Part shown: piece after piece, positions 10,871 to 19,323 of the stretch
Layout of the letters: each line of letters begins with the position of its first letter
Position numbering within the stretch: position 1 is the stretch's first letter
NCBI GenBank assembly: GCA_900541975.1
Contig: UQLR01000021.1
Location: 1-36,743, forward strand
DNA: 36,743 bases
Direction of reading: 5' to 3'
Source of the DNA: an uncultured Oscillospiraceae bacterium
GTDB lineage: Bacteria > Bacillota > Clostridia > Oscillospirales > Acutalibacteraceae
Program-made: the position numbers and the translations under genes
The notes under the pieces: generated by a model
The model's input: only the letters and a program-made list of their open reading frames with translations
Databases searched by the model: none
Told to the model about the DNA's origin: nothing

Positions 10871-13168
10871 ATGAACACTGAAATATATTCTATACGCAAT
10901 AACAGGGAAGAAACACAATCCCTGAATAAAAGCCTGCCATCGCTGATTGAAAAGATGAAGGAGGACGGTGTACATATCCTTTATAAAACGGAAATGGACC
11001 TTGACAGGGAAAAGCTGCTGGAAGGAATTCACCAATCGCTTTCCTCCAAGGATCAGATCCACACCATTGTCATTGCAAACGCGCTGGACGGAAAGGAAGA
11101 CAACCCGGTCTTTATGACTTTGTGCGGACTTTGCGCAGGCGGGATTACACCTGAAAAGGAAAGGCTTGAGCAATTGCGCAGAGAAAGCCTGCCGGATCTT
11201 GTTATGGCGATGGATTACCCTGAGCCGGAATCTGACAGTGCGCAAAAACAGGAAGACGGCGCGGCAGGTTATGCCAATGCGCTGAAGATCAGCAATATGG
11301 GCAACGGTTATGACGGATATTGCTTCTTTTATCAGGATAAAAAGATGATTTTGCTGCCAAGAGAAAGCTTGGCGGGCGTTCCCTGTGCGGAACTTATTAA
11401 GCAGGGAATATATTTTTCGCTGTCTGCAAGACCGCTTTTGCCGGAGCAGCTTAAAACGGACGGGATTGCGTTTTTATCTGCAGGATCGGACGAGAAGCAA
11501 AAAAGCAAGAAGAAAAAAGGTTTTTGGGCGGGGATTATACCAATGAAAGGTGACGGGGCAAAGGAAGTTTTTCGCAAAATTATCCTGATTCTTGCCGTGC
11601 TTACTTTTTTGGTTGCGGGCGGTTATCTGTTTAATTACCTGGTGATTCAGCCGTGGCTTAACGACAAAAGCAACGAAGAGATTCAGAATATTTTTTATAA
11701 TTCCCCGGAGGAGCCAGCGACAGAGATTGACTCTGATGGAACGGTTGTTGTCAAACCCAGACATAACTGGGATGATATTAAAAAGATTAATGATGAAATT
11801 GTCGGCTGGATTAAAATGGACGACACGCAGTATTTGGATTATCCTGTACTGCAGTCTAAAGACGATACAATTGACTATCAAAAGTACCTGTATGCCGATT
11901 ATAAAGGAAATTACAGCGGATATGGCAGTCTGTTTATAGACTTTAGAAGCGATAAGGGGACAGACTCGAAGAACATTATTATTCACGGCCACCATATGAA
12001 TGACGGACGCATGTTTGCAGAACTGATGGGTTATGGTACGTACTCCGGCAATCTGGATTATTATAAGAAGCACCCTGTCATCCATTTTGATACGCCGGAA
12101 GGCGACGCAGACTGGAAGGTTATTTCCGTGTACAAGACGAGCACACTGGAATCACACGGCGAGTATTTTGATTATTTAACAGGCAGTTTTACAAGCGACG
12201 CCGAATTTATGAATTATGTATATCTGATTAAGGAACGTTCGCTGATTGACACGCCGGTGGATATAAACGAGGACGACCAGCTTTTAACGCTTTCCACCTG
12301 TTCTTATGAATTTAGTGAATTTCGTACTGTTGTGGTGGCCAGAAAGGTGCGCGATGGGGAAAAATCAACGGTCGATCTGGAAAAGGCGGCCTTAAATCCG
12401 GACCCGTTATGGCCGGATGTTTATTATAACACCTATGGAGGTCAGAAACCGGAGGTGACGAGCTTTAAAACGGCTTACAAGGCGGGAGAGATTAGCTGGT
12501 ATGACGGGAAGGGAAATCTGAAAGGAAAAGAGCGCCCTTTTACGCTGTTTGATTCCGTGGAAGTCAAGGACGAAACCGAGCCTACCCAGGCGCCTACAAG
12601 CCCTCCTGCAACAAAGCCTGCGGAAATTAAGGCAAACAACATATATTTTGACTATTCCGCCATGACGCTGAACGTGGGAAATGTGGAGCGGCTTTCTGTT
12701 ATTTGGGATCCTGCGAATACGACCAATAAAAGTCTCACATGGTATACGTCTGATGCCAATGTGGTTACGATCCGGAGTACCGGCGAACTTACGGCGACGG
12801 GGCCAGGCAAGGCGGTTATATCTGCAGAAAGTGCAAACGGGCGGAAAACCACATGCGATATTACTGTAATCCAGCCTGTAGAGAATATTTCGCTGGATTG
12901 GTCGGGTTATAATGCACAGGCGGGCACAAGCTTTTCCCTGCAGTGTACCGTTACGCCGTCAAATGCTTCTTATCCGGCTGTTTCCTGGAAAAGCTCCAAC
13001 ACCAATGTGGCAACCGTTGACGCAAACGGCCGCGTTACTGCAAAAAGCGCCGGGTCTGCTACGATTACCGCTACAGCGTCAAACGGTATGGCGGCTTCCT
13101 GTAATGTGACTGTGTTTGCAGCACCAGTGCAGCAGGCGCCTGAGGCCACACAGGCCCTGGATCAGTAA
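10871..13168 (+). CDS. Multidomain class B sortase with cytoplasmic N-domain and two Ig-like domains
   Basis: This 765-residue protein has four visible parts. Residues 1-230 are a soluble, presumably cytoplasmic domain; a lysine-rich stretch precedes a transmembrane helix at about 236-260. A sortase B domain follows, with catalytic His374 (IHGHHM), Cys477 (TLSTCS) and Arg485 (EFRTVVVARK). After a Pro/Thr linker (about 566-590) come two BIG2-type bacterial Ig-like repeats to the C-terminus. Sortase B enzymes are usually about 250 residues, so both flanking regions are additions. It should anchor surface proteins to the cell wall or link pilins, but no sorting-signal substrate is encoded nearby. 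ATG 10871 is chosen because GGGAGG lies at 10858-10863. The N-domain appears related to the small protein encoded just downstream. Confidence 0.9.
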   Translation: MNTEIYSIRNNREETQSLNKSLPSLIEKMKEDGVHILYKTEMDLDREKLLEGIHQSLSSKDQIHTIVIANALDGKEDNPVFMTLCGLCAGGITPEKERLEQLRRESLPDLVMAMDYPEPESDSAQKQEDGAAGYANALKISNMGNGYDGYCFFYQDKKMILLPRESLAGVPCAELIKQGIYFSLSARPLLPEQLKTDGIAFLSAGSDEKQKSKKKKGFWAGIIPMKGDGAKEVFRKIILILAVLTFLVAGGYLFNYLVIQPWLNDKSNEEIQNIFYNSPEEPATEIDSDGTVVVKPRHNWDDIKKINDEIVGWIKMDDTQYLDYPVLQSKDDTIDYQKYLYADYKGNYSGYGSLFIDFRSDKGTDSKNIIIHGHHMNDGRMFAELMGYGTYSGNLDYYKKHPVIHFDTPEGDADWKVISVYKTSTLESHGEYFDYLTGSFTSDAEFMNYVYLIKERSLIDTPVDINEDDQLLTLSTCSYEFSEFRTVVVARKVRDGEKSTVDLEKAALNPDPLWPDVYYNTYGGQKPEVTSFKTAYKAGEISWYDGKGNLKGKERPFTLFDSVEVKDETEPTQAPTSPPATKPAEIKANNIYFDYSAMTLNVGNVERLSVIWDPANTTNKSLTWYTSDANVVTIRSTGELTATGPGKAVISAESANGRKTTCDITVIQPVENISLDWSGYNAQAGTSFSLQCTVTPSNASYPAVSWKSSNTNVATVDANGRVTAKSAGSATITATASNGMAASCNVTVFAAPVQQAPEATQALDQ

Positions 13169-13207
13169 ATGTGGATGGTCTGATTTTACAAAAAAAGGGT
13201 GTTATAT

Positions 13208-13606
13208 GTGAAATGTACGCTGATCTTTTATATGGCGCACCAGACAGGCTATTGTGAAATGGCTCTGACGCATTGCCTGGAAGAGAGAGCAATAGCGGTA
13301 GAATCGGTACAGACGGCCTTTTCCGCACAGATGCTGGGAGAACTGCTCAACACCTCTTTACGCAAAACGCCGCTTGTTTTTATTGTGGGGGGGCTTTCCA
13401 GGAAGGACCATGACAACTTGGCGAACGTTTTATCGCGCGGCTTGCAGACAATGACCCCGCTGCCGCATGTGCAGAAGCTTGCAAATGGAGCAGGCGGTGC
13501 TGACGGCTATTTATTGCAGACCGAAAAGCAGACGGTAGTTGCGTTACCGGATGATCCCCGGCAGATCAGCCATATGCTGGATACAACACTGTTCTTACAA
13601 CTTTAG
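13208..13606 (+). CDS. Small protein resembling a degenerate CinA/MoaB-type domain
   Basis: This 132-residue protein begins at GTG 13208 behind AGGGTG (13196-13201), 39 bases after the sortase stop. I do not recognise a named family with certainty. The pattern LVFIVGGLSRKDHDN (56-70), followed by GGADGY (96-101) and VVALPDDP (110-117), resembles the MoCF/CinA molybdopterin-binding fold, where GGLG...D and LPG-P occupy the same places. The N-terminal domain of the adjacent sortase has a matching layout: LLEGIHQSL (49-57), a hydrophobic strand (63-69), DGY (148-150) and ILLP (160-163). No signal peptide is seen, so both domains should be cytoplasmic. A function cannot be assigned. GTG 13199 would add three residues. 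Confidence 0.65.
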   Translation: MKCTLIFYMAHQTGYCEMALTHCLEERAIAVESVQTAFSAQMLGELLNTSLRKTPLVFIVGGLSRKDHDNLANVLSRGLQTMTPLPHVQKLANGAGGADGYLLQTEKQTVVALPDDPRQISHMLDTTLFLQL

Positions 13607-13691
13607 GCCCATTGTTTACAGGAGCTGGAGCAGAAAAGAGGGGCCTTTGGATAAAGCAGATAGAGCGTAAATATATTGTATTTTGTAGCCG

Positions 13692-13747
13692 CATGGGTTT
13701 ACAGGCAGTTCTATGCTGGTGGGCTGTAAACCCATGTGTTTTTTTAT
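13692..13747 (+). terminator. Terminator closing the desulfurase-thiI-sortase unit
   Basis: A perfect 13-bp stem (13692-13704 with 13724-13736) with a 19-base loop is followed by TGTTTTTTTATTT. It lies 86 bases after the last gene of the unit and just before the trmB promoter. Confidence 0.9.
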
Positions 13748-13782
13748 TTAAATAAGGCGAAGCGCTGTTTATAAAATCTGCA

Positions 13783-13811
13783 TTGCAAAAGTATGTTTTA
13801 TCTGATATAAT
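13783..13811 (+). promoter_or_regulatory. Promoter of trmB and the following genes
   Basis: TTGCAA (13783-13788) and a perfect TATAAT (13806-13811) are separated by 17 bases. Transcription would begin near 13818. This argues against the upstream in-frame ATG at 13815 and supports ATG 13854 as the trmB start. Confidence 0.8.
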
Positions 13812-13853
13812 AAGATGATATTTTATAGGAATTTTTTATACTATGGTGAGTAC

Positions 13854-14510
13854 ATGCGGATTAGAAGAAAACCCTGGGCCAGACCTGAGCTTGCCGCCTG
13901 CAGTTTTTTTGTAGACGAGCCTTGTCTGCAGAAGGGAAGATGGGCAGACTGGTTTGAGAAACGGCAGCCCTTGCATCTGGAGCTTGGATGTGGAAAGGGC
14001 GGGTTTGTGGCACAGCTTGCGCTTGCAAATCCAAATATTAATTATTTGGCGGTCGACATTAAAAGCGAGGTTCTGGCGATTGGACGGCGGGAGATTGTAC
14101 GGCATTTTGAAGAAAACGGCCAAAGGGTCAATAACATTGCCTTGACGTCGCACGACATTGCACAGATAGACCAGATATTATCTCCGGATGACAGGATAGA
14201 GCGAATTTATATCAATTTTTGTAATCCGTGGCCAAAGACAAAGCATAAAAAGCGCCGGCTGACCTATCCACGGCAACTGGCGCAATACCGGACCTTTCTT
14301 GTAAAGAGCGGGGAAATCCGTTTTAAAACGGACGACGAAGGGCTTTTTTACGACAGCCTTGCATATTTTGCGCAATGTGGGTTTTCCGTTCCCTTTCAGA
14401 CCGATGACCTGCACAAATGTGCAATTGCGGATAATATTCAGACCGAGCACGAAAAAATGTTTACAGAAATGGGAAAAACAATTTATGCCTGTACGGCCGT
14501 TAACCGGTAA
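13854..14510 (+). CDS. trmB: tRNA (guanine-N7-)-methyltransferase
   Basis: TrmB methylates G46 in the variable loop of tRNA with S-adenosylmethionine. The 218 residues open with MRIRRKPWARPEL, typical of Firmicute TrmB. The SAM-binding motif I is LELGCGKGGF. The motif usually written DPWPK reads NFCNPWPKTKHKKRRL here, with Asn in place of the common Asp, and the later EIRFKTDDEGLF is conserved. GGTGAG stands close before the start. The gene appears to lead a unit with the lipoprotein and two-component genes, since the next start is 38 bases away. Confidence 0.95.
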   Translation: MRIRRKPWARPELAACSFFVDEPCLQKGRWADWFEKRQPLHLELGCGKGGFVAQLALANPNINYLAVDIKSEVLAIGRREIVRHFEENGQRVNNIALTSHDIAQIDQILSPDDRIERIYINFCNPWPKTKHKKRRLTYPRQLAQYRTFLVKSGEIRFKTDDEGLFYDSLAYFAQCGFSVPFQTDDLHKCAIADNIQTEHEKMFTEMGKTIYACTAVNR

Positions 14511-14548
14511 GCTTTGTTTTATCGGTACGTGAGAAAGGAGGCCGGCTT

Positions 14549-15895
14549 GTGAAAACAAAACCTTTGGCGCTTTTTGTGCTGATTTTTCTTTGTACAACTT
14601 TGGCAGGTTGCACGTCGGCCGGCTTTGACAATACCGACCTTTTGCGGCCGCCGAGGGCGACTGGGGATAAGGCGCAAATTCAGGAGGTCATCGAAAGCAA
14701 AGCAGGCGGCGACTATACTTTGAAATATCCGCAAAATGGCGAGCACCGTTCGGCAATTATTACGCAGGATTTGGATAAGGACGGGATTGAAGAGGCAATT
14801 GCCCTGTACAGGCCGTCGGGGGAAACTTCTGCAACGCACATTCTTTTTATTAAAGAAATTGACGGAGTGTGGCAGGCAACGGGCGACTTTACCAACCAAA
14901 ATACCGAAGTGGATAAAATCTGCATTGGCGATATTGACGGTGACGGCAGCGACGAAGTAGCCGTAAGCTGGAGCAATTATGTTGCGCCGGTTAATCAGAT
15001 GACCGTTTATCTGCACAATGGGAAGAAGATGCGGGAGATACAGATAGATGAAACATATTCGCAGTTTGTTTTAAGTGACCTTACAAATGACGATATCGAA
15101 GATATTCTTCTTTTATCGCTTGGGGCAAGCGATATTCCCGCCACTGCAAAGCTTTTGCAATACAATACGGATTTACAGGCAATCTATACCCGGTCGGTTA
15201 CGGAAATGAGCAGCGCAGTTACAAGATACACCAGCGTACAGACAGGGAAAACTTCTGATAAAAACAGCGCTGTGTTTATAGACGGGATGTCGATGAACAA
15301 TACCCTGACAACAGAGGTTTTATATTGGAACCAGGAGAAAGCCAGCTTGGAAAACCCCCTTTACACTGTAAAAAACGGCGTTGCTTCCAATATAACCGAA
15401 CGGGCGACGGCTTCTGTCTGTCAGGATATAAATAGCGATGGGATTATGGAGATCCCAACGGTTACATTTATGCCCAAGCAGTCCACGGAAAAGGACGAAA
15501 GCGTCTGCAACCGTACCGACTGGAACACCATCCATGCAAAGGACGGTAAGCTTGCGTCTGTGATGCAGACGGTTATTAATTCTACCGACGGCTATTATTT
15601 TATTATTCCGGACAAGTGGACGGATAAGATTACCGCAAGGATAGATACCACCGCCCGCTCGATTACCTTTTATGAATGGGTCGGCACCGGTCGGCTGGCG
15701 CGTAAAGGCAGCCGCCTGCTGACAATTCAGGTTTTTACTGAAAAGGACTGGTCGGAACGCAAAGGTACAGAAGGTTTTGTGGAAATGCTTAACCATTCCG
15801 GGCTGATCTATGCTGTGCGGGTTCCGGAAGAAGAATCTGCGCTTACGCTTTCTTTAAGCGAGATCAGCGAGAATCTTAAGCTTATAGACGGTTAA
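14549..15895 (+). CDS. FG-GAP/VCBS-like lipoprotein upstream of a two-component system
   Basis: This 448-residue protein begins at GTG with AAAGGAGG upstream and carries a lipoprotein signal: hydrophobic residues 5-19 and lipobox LAGC with Cys21 as the lipidated residue. The mature part contains several Asp-rich repeats of the FG-GAP/VCBS kind (DLDKDGIEEA, DIDGDGSDEV, DLTNDDIEDI, DINSDGIMEI), suggesting a beta-propeller-like domain with possible calcium sites. It would be displayed on the outer face of the membrane. No enzymatic motif is visible. It lies 44 bases before a response regulator and kinase on the same strand, so an extracellular sensing or accessory role for that kinase is an inference only. 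Confidence 0.82.
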   Translation: MKTKPLALFVLIFLCTTLAGCTSAGFDNTDLLRPPRATGDKAQIQEVIESKAGGDYTLKYPQNGEHRSAIITQDLDKDGIEEAIALYRPSGETSATHILFIKEIDGVWQATGDFTNQNTEVDKICIGDIDGDGSDEVAVSWSNYVAPVNQMTVYLHNGKKMREIQIDETYSQFVLSDLTNDDIEDILLLSLGASDIPATAKLLQYNTDLQAIYTRSVTEMSSAVTRYTSVQTGKTSDKNSAVFIDGMSMNNTLTTEVLYWNQEKASLENPLYTVKNGVASNITERATASVCQDINSDGIMEIPTVTFMPKQSTEKDESVCNRTDWNTIHAKDGKLASVMQTVINSTDGYYFIIPDKWTDKITARIDTTARSITFYEWVGTGRLARKGSRLLTIQVFTEKDWSERKGTEGFVEMLNHSGLIYAVRVPEEESALTLSLSEISENLKLIDG

Positions 15896-15939
15896 AGTGT
15901 AAACAAGTTTTTGTCATGTTTTTGAAAGGAAGACGTACG

Positions 15940-16641
15940 ATGAAAAAAATTTTAGTATGCGAAGACGAAGCAACAATCCGGGACTTTGTCGTTATCAACC
16001 TGACAAGGGCAGGCTATGACGTTGTAGAGGCAGCCAGCGGAGAAGAGGCCCTGCAAAAATATGAGGAGCATGGGGGCGATTTTGACGTTGCGATCCTGGA
16101 TATTATGATGCCGGGGATTGACGGCTTTGAGGTATGTAAGGAGCTGCGCCGTAAAAACGGCGGAATAGGGATTATTATGTTGACGGCGCGCACGCAGGAG
16201 ATGGACAAAGTAACCGGGCTGATGCTGGGTGCCGACGACTATGTTACCAAGCCGTTTTCTCCAAGCGAGCTTGTTGCCAGAGTAGATGCGCTGCACAGAA
16301 GGGTCATGCTGGCGCAGCAACGCAACGAAAATCATTTTAAAGAAGAGCTGAAGTCGGGAGATTTTGTGTTGAATCTGCGCAATCGAGCGCTTTTAAAAAA
16401 TGGAAAAATGATTGAGCTTACACAGGTAGAGTTTCAAATTATGGAATACTTTTTTTCCAACCCCGGCGTTGCGCTTGACAGAACCGATATATTGACGCAT
16501 GTTTGGGGAGACCAGTATGTGGGGGAAGAAAAAATTGTGGATGTAAATATCCGCCGTTTGCGCATGAAGGTAGAAGATGAACCGAGTAACCCAAAGTATA
16601 TTATTACTGTGTGGGGGCTTGGCTATAAGTGGGACGCTTAA
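15940..16641 (+). CDS. OmpR/PhoB-family response regulator
   Basis: This 233-residue transcriptional regulator has a receiver domain (about 1-120) with the acidic pair in CEDEATIRD, phosphoacceptor Asp54 (ILDIMMPG), the conserved Thr in MLTAR and Lys in VTKPFS. A winged-helix DNA-binding domain occupies roughly 135-230 and ends IITVWGLGYKW. ATG 15940 follows GAAAGGAAG. It is paired with the histidine kinase 60 bases downstream. Target genes cannot be told from the window. Confidence 0.95.
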   Translation: MKKILVCEDEATIRDFVVINLTRAGYDVVEAASGEEALQKYEEHGGDFDVAILDIMMPGIDGFEVCKELRRKNGGIGIIMLTARTQEMDKVTGLMLGADDYVTKPFSPSELVARVDALHRRVMLAQQRNENHFKEELKSGDFVLNLRNRALLKNGKMIELTQVEFQIMEYFFSNPGVALDRTDILTHVWGDQYVGEEKIVDVNIRRLRMKVEDEPSNPKYIITVWGLGYKWDA

Positions 16642-16701
16642 AGCGAAAAGCGTTTACCGATATGCGGCAACTGAAAAATTATGGAAAAGGGGGGCGGCAT
16701 C

Positions 16702-18126
16702 ATGCGAAAGGGTATTACGCGGCGTTGGCTTGTCAATACGCTGGGGATTATTCTTGCAATATTGATTACGATTATCGTGGTGCTGTCTTTTGTTATACAG
16801 ACCTTTTATTATAATGGGATTCAGCAAACTATCAGCGGCCGAAGCAACGAGCTTGTTAACTTTTTTGGAAATTATACCGCGGCGGATACGGGGCAGTTTA
16901 ATGTAACAGCCAGAGAATATGTGGAAAACTTCCCCGATAAGGAAATGATGGAGCTGATGGTTATCAACAGCTACGGGAAAGTTATTATTACTTCCACCGG
17001 GTTTGCGCCTGATGAATCTGAGCCGATGCCGGATTATGAGCAGGCAAAGGAGAACCCGGGCGGGTTTGGCATGTGGACGGGAAGGCTCAGCTCCGGGGAA
17101 AACGTTATGACCGTTACGAGAGTGATCCAGAATACGTCGGGCGACACAATTGGCGCGGTGCGGTACGCTGTTTCTCTGGAAGCGGCCAACCGGAAAATTT
17201 TTCTTACAATTGCCGTGTTGATTTTAGCGGGGCTCCTGGTGACATTTTTTGTTGTAATATCCGGCGCGTATTTCATCCGTTCCATTGTAAATCCCGTGCG
17301 GGAAATGAGCGCTACCGCCAAGCGGATTGCGCAGAGGGATTTTGAAGCAAAGCTTGATAAGATGCATGATGACGAAATTGGGGAGCTATGCGATTCTATT
17401 AATTATATGGCGGGCGAGCTTGCTGCGTCTGAGCAGTTGAAAAACGACTTTATTTCTTCTGTCTCGCATGAGCTGCGTACACCGCTTACAGCGATTAAAG
17501 GCTGGGCGGAGACCATGCAGCTGGGCGGAACGGCCGACCCAAAGACCATGGAAAAGGGGATGTCGGTCATTGTAAAAGAATCGGAGCGCCTGACCGGTAT
17601 TGTAGAGGAATTGCTTGACTTTTCCAGAATACAAAGCGGTAGAATGGTGCTTACAATGGACAAGATTGACCTGCTGGCGGAGCTGGACGAGGCAATCTAT
17701 ATGCTGCGTGAGCGCGCGCTTTCTGAAAATAAGCATTTGCTGTATGACGAGCCGGATCATGTGCCTGCTGTTATGGGCGATAAAAACAGGCTGCGCCAGG
17801 TGTTTATCAATATTATCGACAACGCCTTGAAGTATACGCCTGCAAGCGGTGTGATTGGTATACAGGTAAGTTATGACGAGCAGAACCTGAAAATTACGAT
17901 CAGCGATAACGGCTGTGGAATTCCTGCAGAGCATCTGCCACGCATTAAAGATAAGTTTTACAAGGCAAATCAGACGGTTCGCGGTTCTGGTATTGGGCTT
18001 GCCGTTGCCGATGAGATTATGCAGTTGCATAATGGTTCGCTTGAAATTGAAAGCACAGAGGGTATTGGAACAACCGTGACACTGACGATCCCGATTGTTT
18101 CAGAAGAGGAGGAGCAACCGTCTTAA
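16702..18126 (+). CDS. Membrane-bound sensor histidine kinase
   Basis: This 474-residue kinase is the partner of the preceding regulator. It has a first transmembrane helix at about 12-35, an extracellular sensor region of roughly 130 residues, a second helix near 170-195, a HAMP linker, the dimerisation/phosphoacceptor motif SVSHELRTPL with His256, an N box (INIIDNALKYTP), G1 (SDNGCGIP) and G2 (GSGIGLAVADEIM). This layout is like PhoR, ResE and WalK. ATG 16702 is preferred over ATG 16681 because AAAAGGGGGG at 16685-16694 is then a proper ribosome-binding site. No terminator is seen in the 224 bases that follow. Confidence 0.95.
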   Translation: MRKGITRRWLVNTLGIILAILITIIVVLSFVIQTFYYNGIQQTISGRSNELVNFFGNYTAADTGQFNVTAREYVENFPDKEMMELMVINSYGKVIITSTGFAPDESEPMPDYEQAKENPGGFGMWTGRLSSGENVMTVTRVIQNTSGDTIGAVRYAVSLEAANRKIFLTIAVLILAGLLVTFFVVISGAYFIRSIVNPVREMSATAKRIAQRDFEAKLDKMHDDEIGELCDSINYMAGELAASEQLKNDFISSVSHELRTPLTAIKGWAETMQLGGTADPKTMEKGMSVIVKESERLTGIVEELLDFSRIQSGRMVLTMDKIDLLAELDEAIYMLRERALSENKHLLYDEPDHVPAVMGDKNRLRQVFINIIDNALKYTPASGVIGIQVSYDEQNLKITISDNGCGIPAEHLPRIKDKFYKANQTVRGSGIGLAVADEIMQLHNGSLEIESTEGIGTTVTLTIPIVSEEEEQPS

Positions 18127-18350
18127 AGAGGAAAGAAGGCGGCGGGTTATTACGTCTGCATTGGTGTAGGTTGGGGCGGTGGAGAAAATACGCTGCATAC
18201 GGATCATCTGTTAAAATTTAGACCGACAAATTCATGATGCATTCACAAATTTTTTGATCTTTTCATGTATAATGAAGCAGGAGATTCGTTTTTGACAATA
18301 CAGTTTAAATTTTTGCGCAGGGGCGCACACGGTATATAAGGAGATTACAT

Positions 18351-19316
18351 ATGGCAATAGAGAAAACAAAACGAATTACCTCGATTGGTGGATCTGCGCT
18401 AATTGAGGGAATCATGATGCGCGGGCCGAAACGGACGACCGTGGCGGTGCGTGTAAAAGAAAATGAGATTTATACAGAGGATCTTGCGTTTAAAAGCCTT
18501 GCCGGGCGGTTTAAAATTTTTCGAGTCCCGTTTATTCGCGGGCTGGGCGGATTGATCGACTCTATGCGCCTGAGTTTTAAGGCGCTTTCGATTTCTGCGG
18601 AGAAGGCGATGGAGGACGTTCCGCAGGAAGAACCCTCAAGGTTTGAAAAATGGATTGACAAAGTGTTTGGCGACAGCTTTATGAAGGTGTTGATGGTTGT
18701 AGCTACCATTTTGGGTGTTACGCTTGCCATTGGGTTATTTTTTATTTTCCCAACCTGGCTTTTTAATACGGTTGCAACGCATTTTTTTCCGTCTTTATAC
18801 GATGCTATGGTTTACCGCAGTGTGTTTGAAGGGGTCTTAAGAATTGCCCTGTTTTTGCTGTATGTGGTGCTGTGCTCACGAATGAGCGATATGAAGCGTG
18901 TTTTTCAGTACCATGGCGCTGAGCATAAAACTATTTTCTGCTATGAAAACGACGAGGCGCTTACAGTGGAAAATATACGTAAATACAGGCGCTTTCATCC
19001 GCGTTGCGGCACGAGTTTTATGGTGATCATGCTGTTGCTTGGTATTATAATTGGCCTGTTTATTCCAATTGAAGAGCCTATTTTGCGTTCTGCGGTAAAA
19101 ATTTTGCTTTTACCTGTTTCCTGCGGCATTGGCTATGAGTTGATCAAGCTTTGCGGGAAATATGACAACCTGGCTACAAGGATTATTGCCGCGCCGGGAT
19201 TGTGGGCGCAGCGTATTACCACAAAAGAGCCTGACGATTCGATGCTGGAGGTTGCAATTGCGGCGATGAAGCCGGTTATTCCGGAAAACGGGGAAGACCT
19301 GATACAAAAAAAGTAA
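18351..19316 (+). CDS. DUF1385 membrane protein (YqhQ-like)
   Basis: This 321-residue integral membrane protein belongs to the DUF1385 family. The N-terminal part has IGGSALIEGIMMRGPKRT, highly typical of the family. Hydrophobic segments lie at about 105-130, 155-175, 220-240 and 245-265. The motif YHGAEHKTIFCYEN followed by HPRCGTSF is conserved and could bind a metal through His and Cys. The cellular role is unknown. In many Clostridia this gene stands beside prmC, as here, where the gap is 7 bases. AAGGAG precedes the ATG. A TATAAT at 18268-18273 lies upstream but has no convincing -35. Confidence 0.92.
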   Translation: MAIEKTKRITSIGGSALIEGIMMRGPKRTTVAVRVKENEIYTEDLAFKSLAGRFKIFRVPFIRGLGGLIDSMRLSFKALSISAEKAMEDVPQEEPSRFEKWIDKVFGDSFMKVLMVVATILGVTLAIGLFFIFPTWLFNTVATHFFPSLYDAMVYRSVFEGVLRIALFLLYVVLCSRMSDMKRVFQYHGAEHKTIFCYENDEALTVENIRKYRRFHPRCGTSFMVIMLLLGIIIGLFIPIEEPILRSAVKILLLPVSCGIGYELIKLCGKYDNLATRIIAAPGLWAQRITTKEPDDSMLEVAIAAMKPVIPENGEDLIQKK

Positions 19317-19323
19317 CGGCACC

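Noticed and set aside
18242..18320. Possible promoters before the DUF1385 gene (TATAAT at 18268; TTGACA at 18292)
   Set aside because: The TATAAT has no -35 within 16-18 bases and the TTGACA has no -10 at the right distance.
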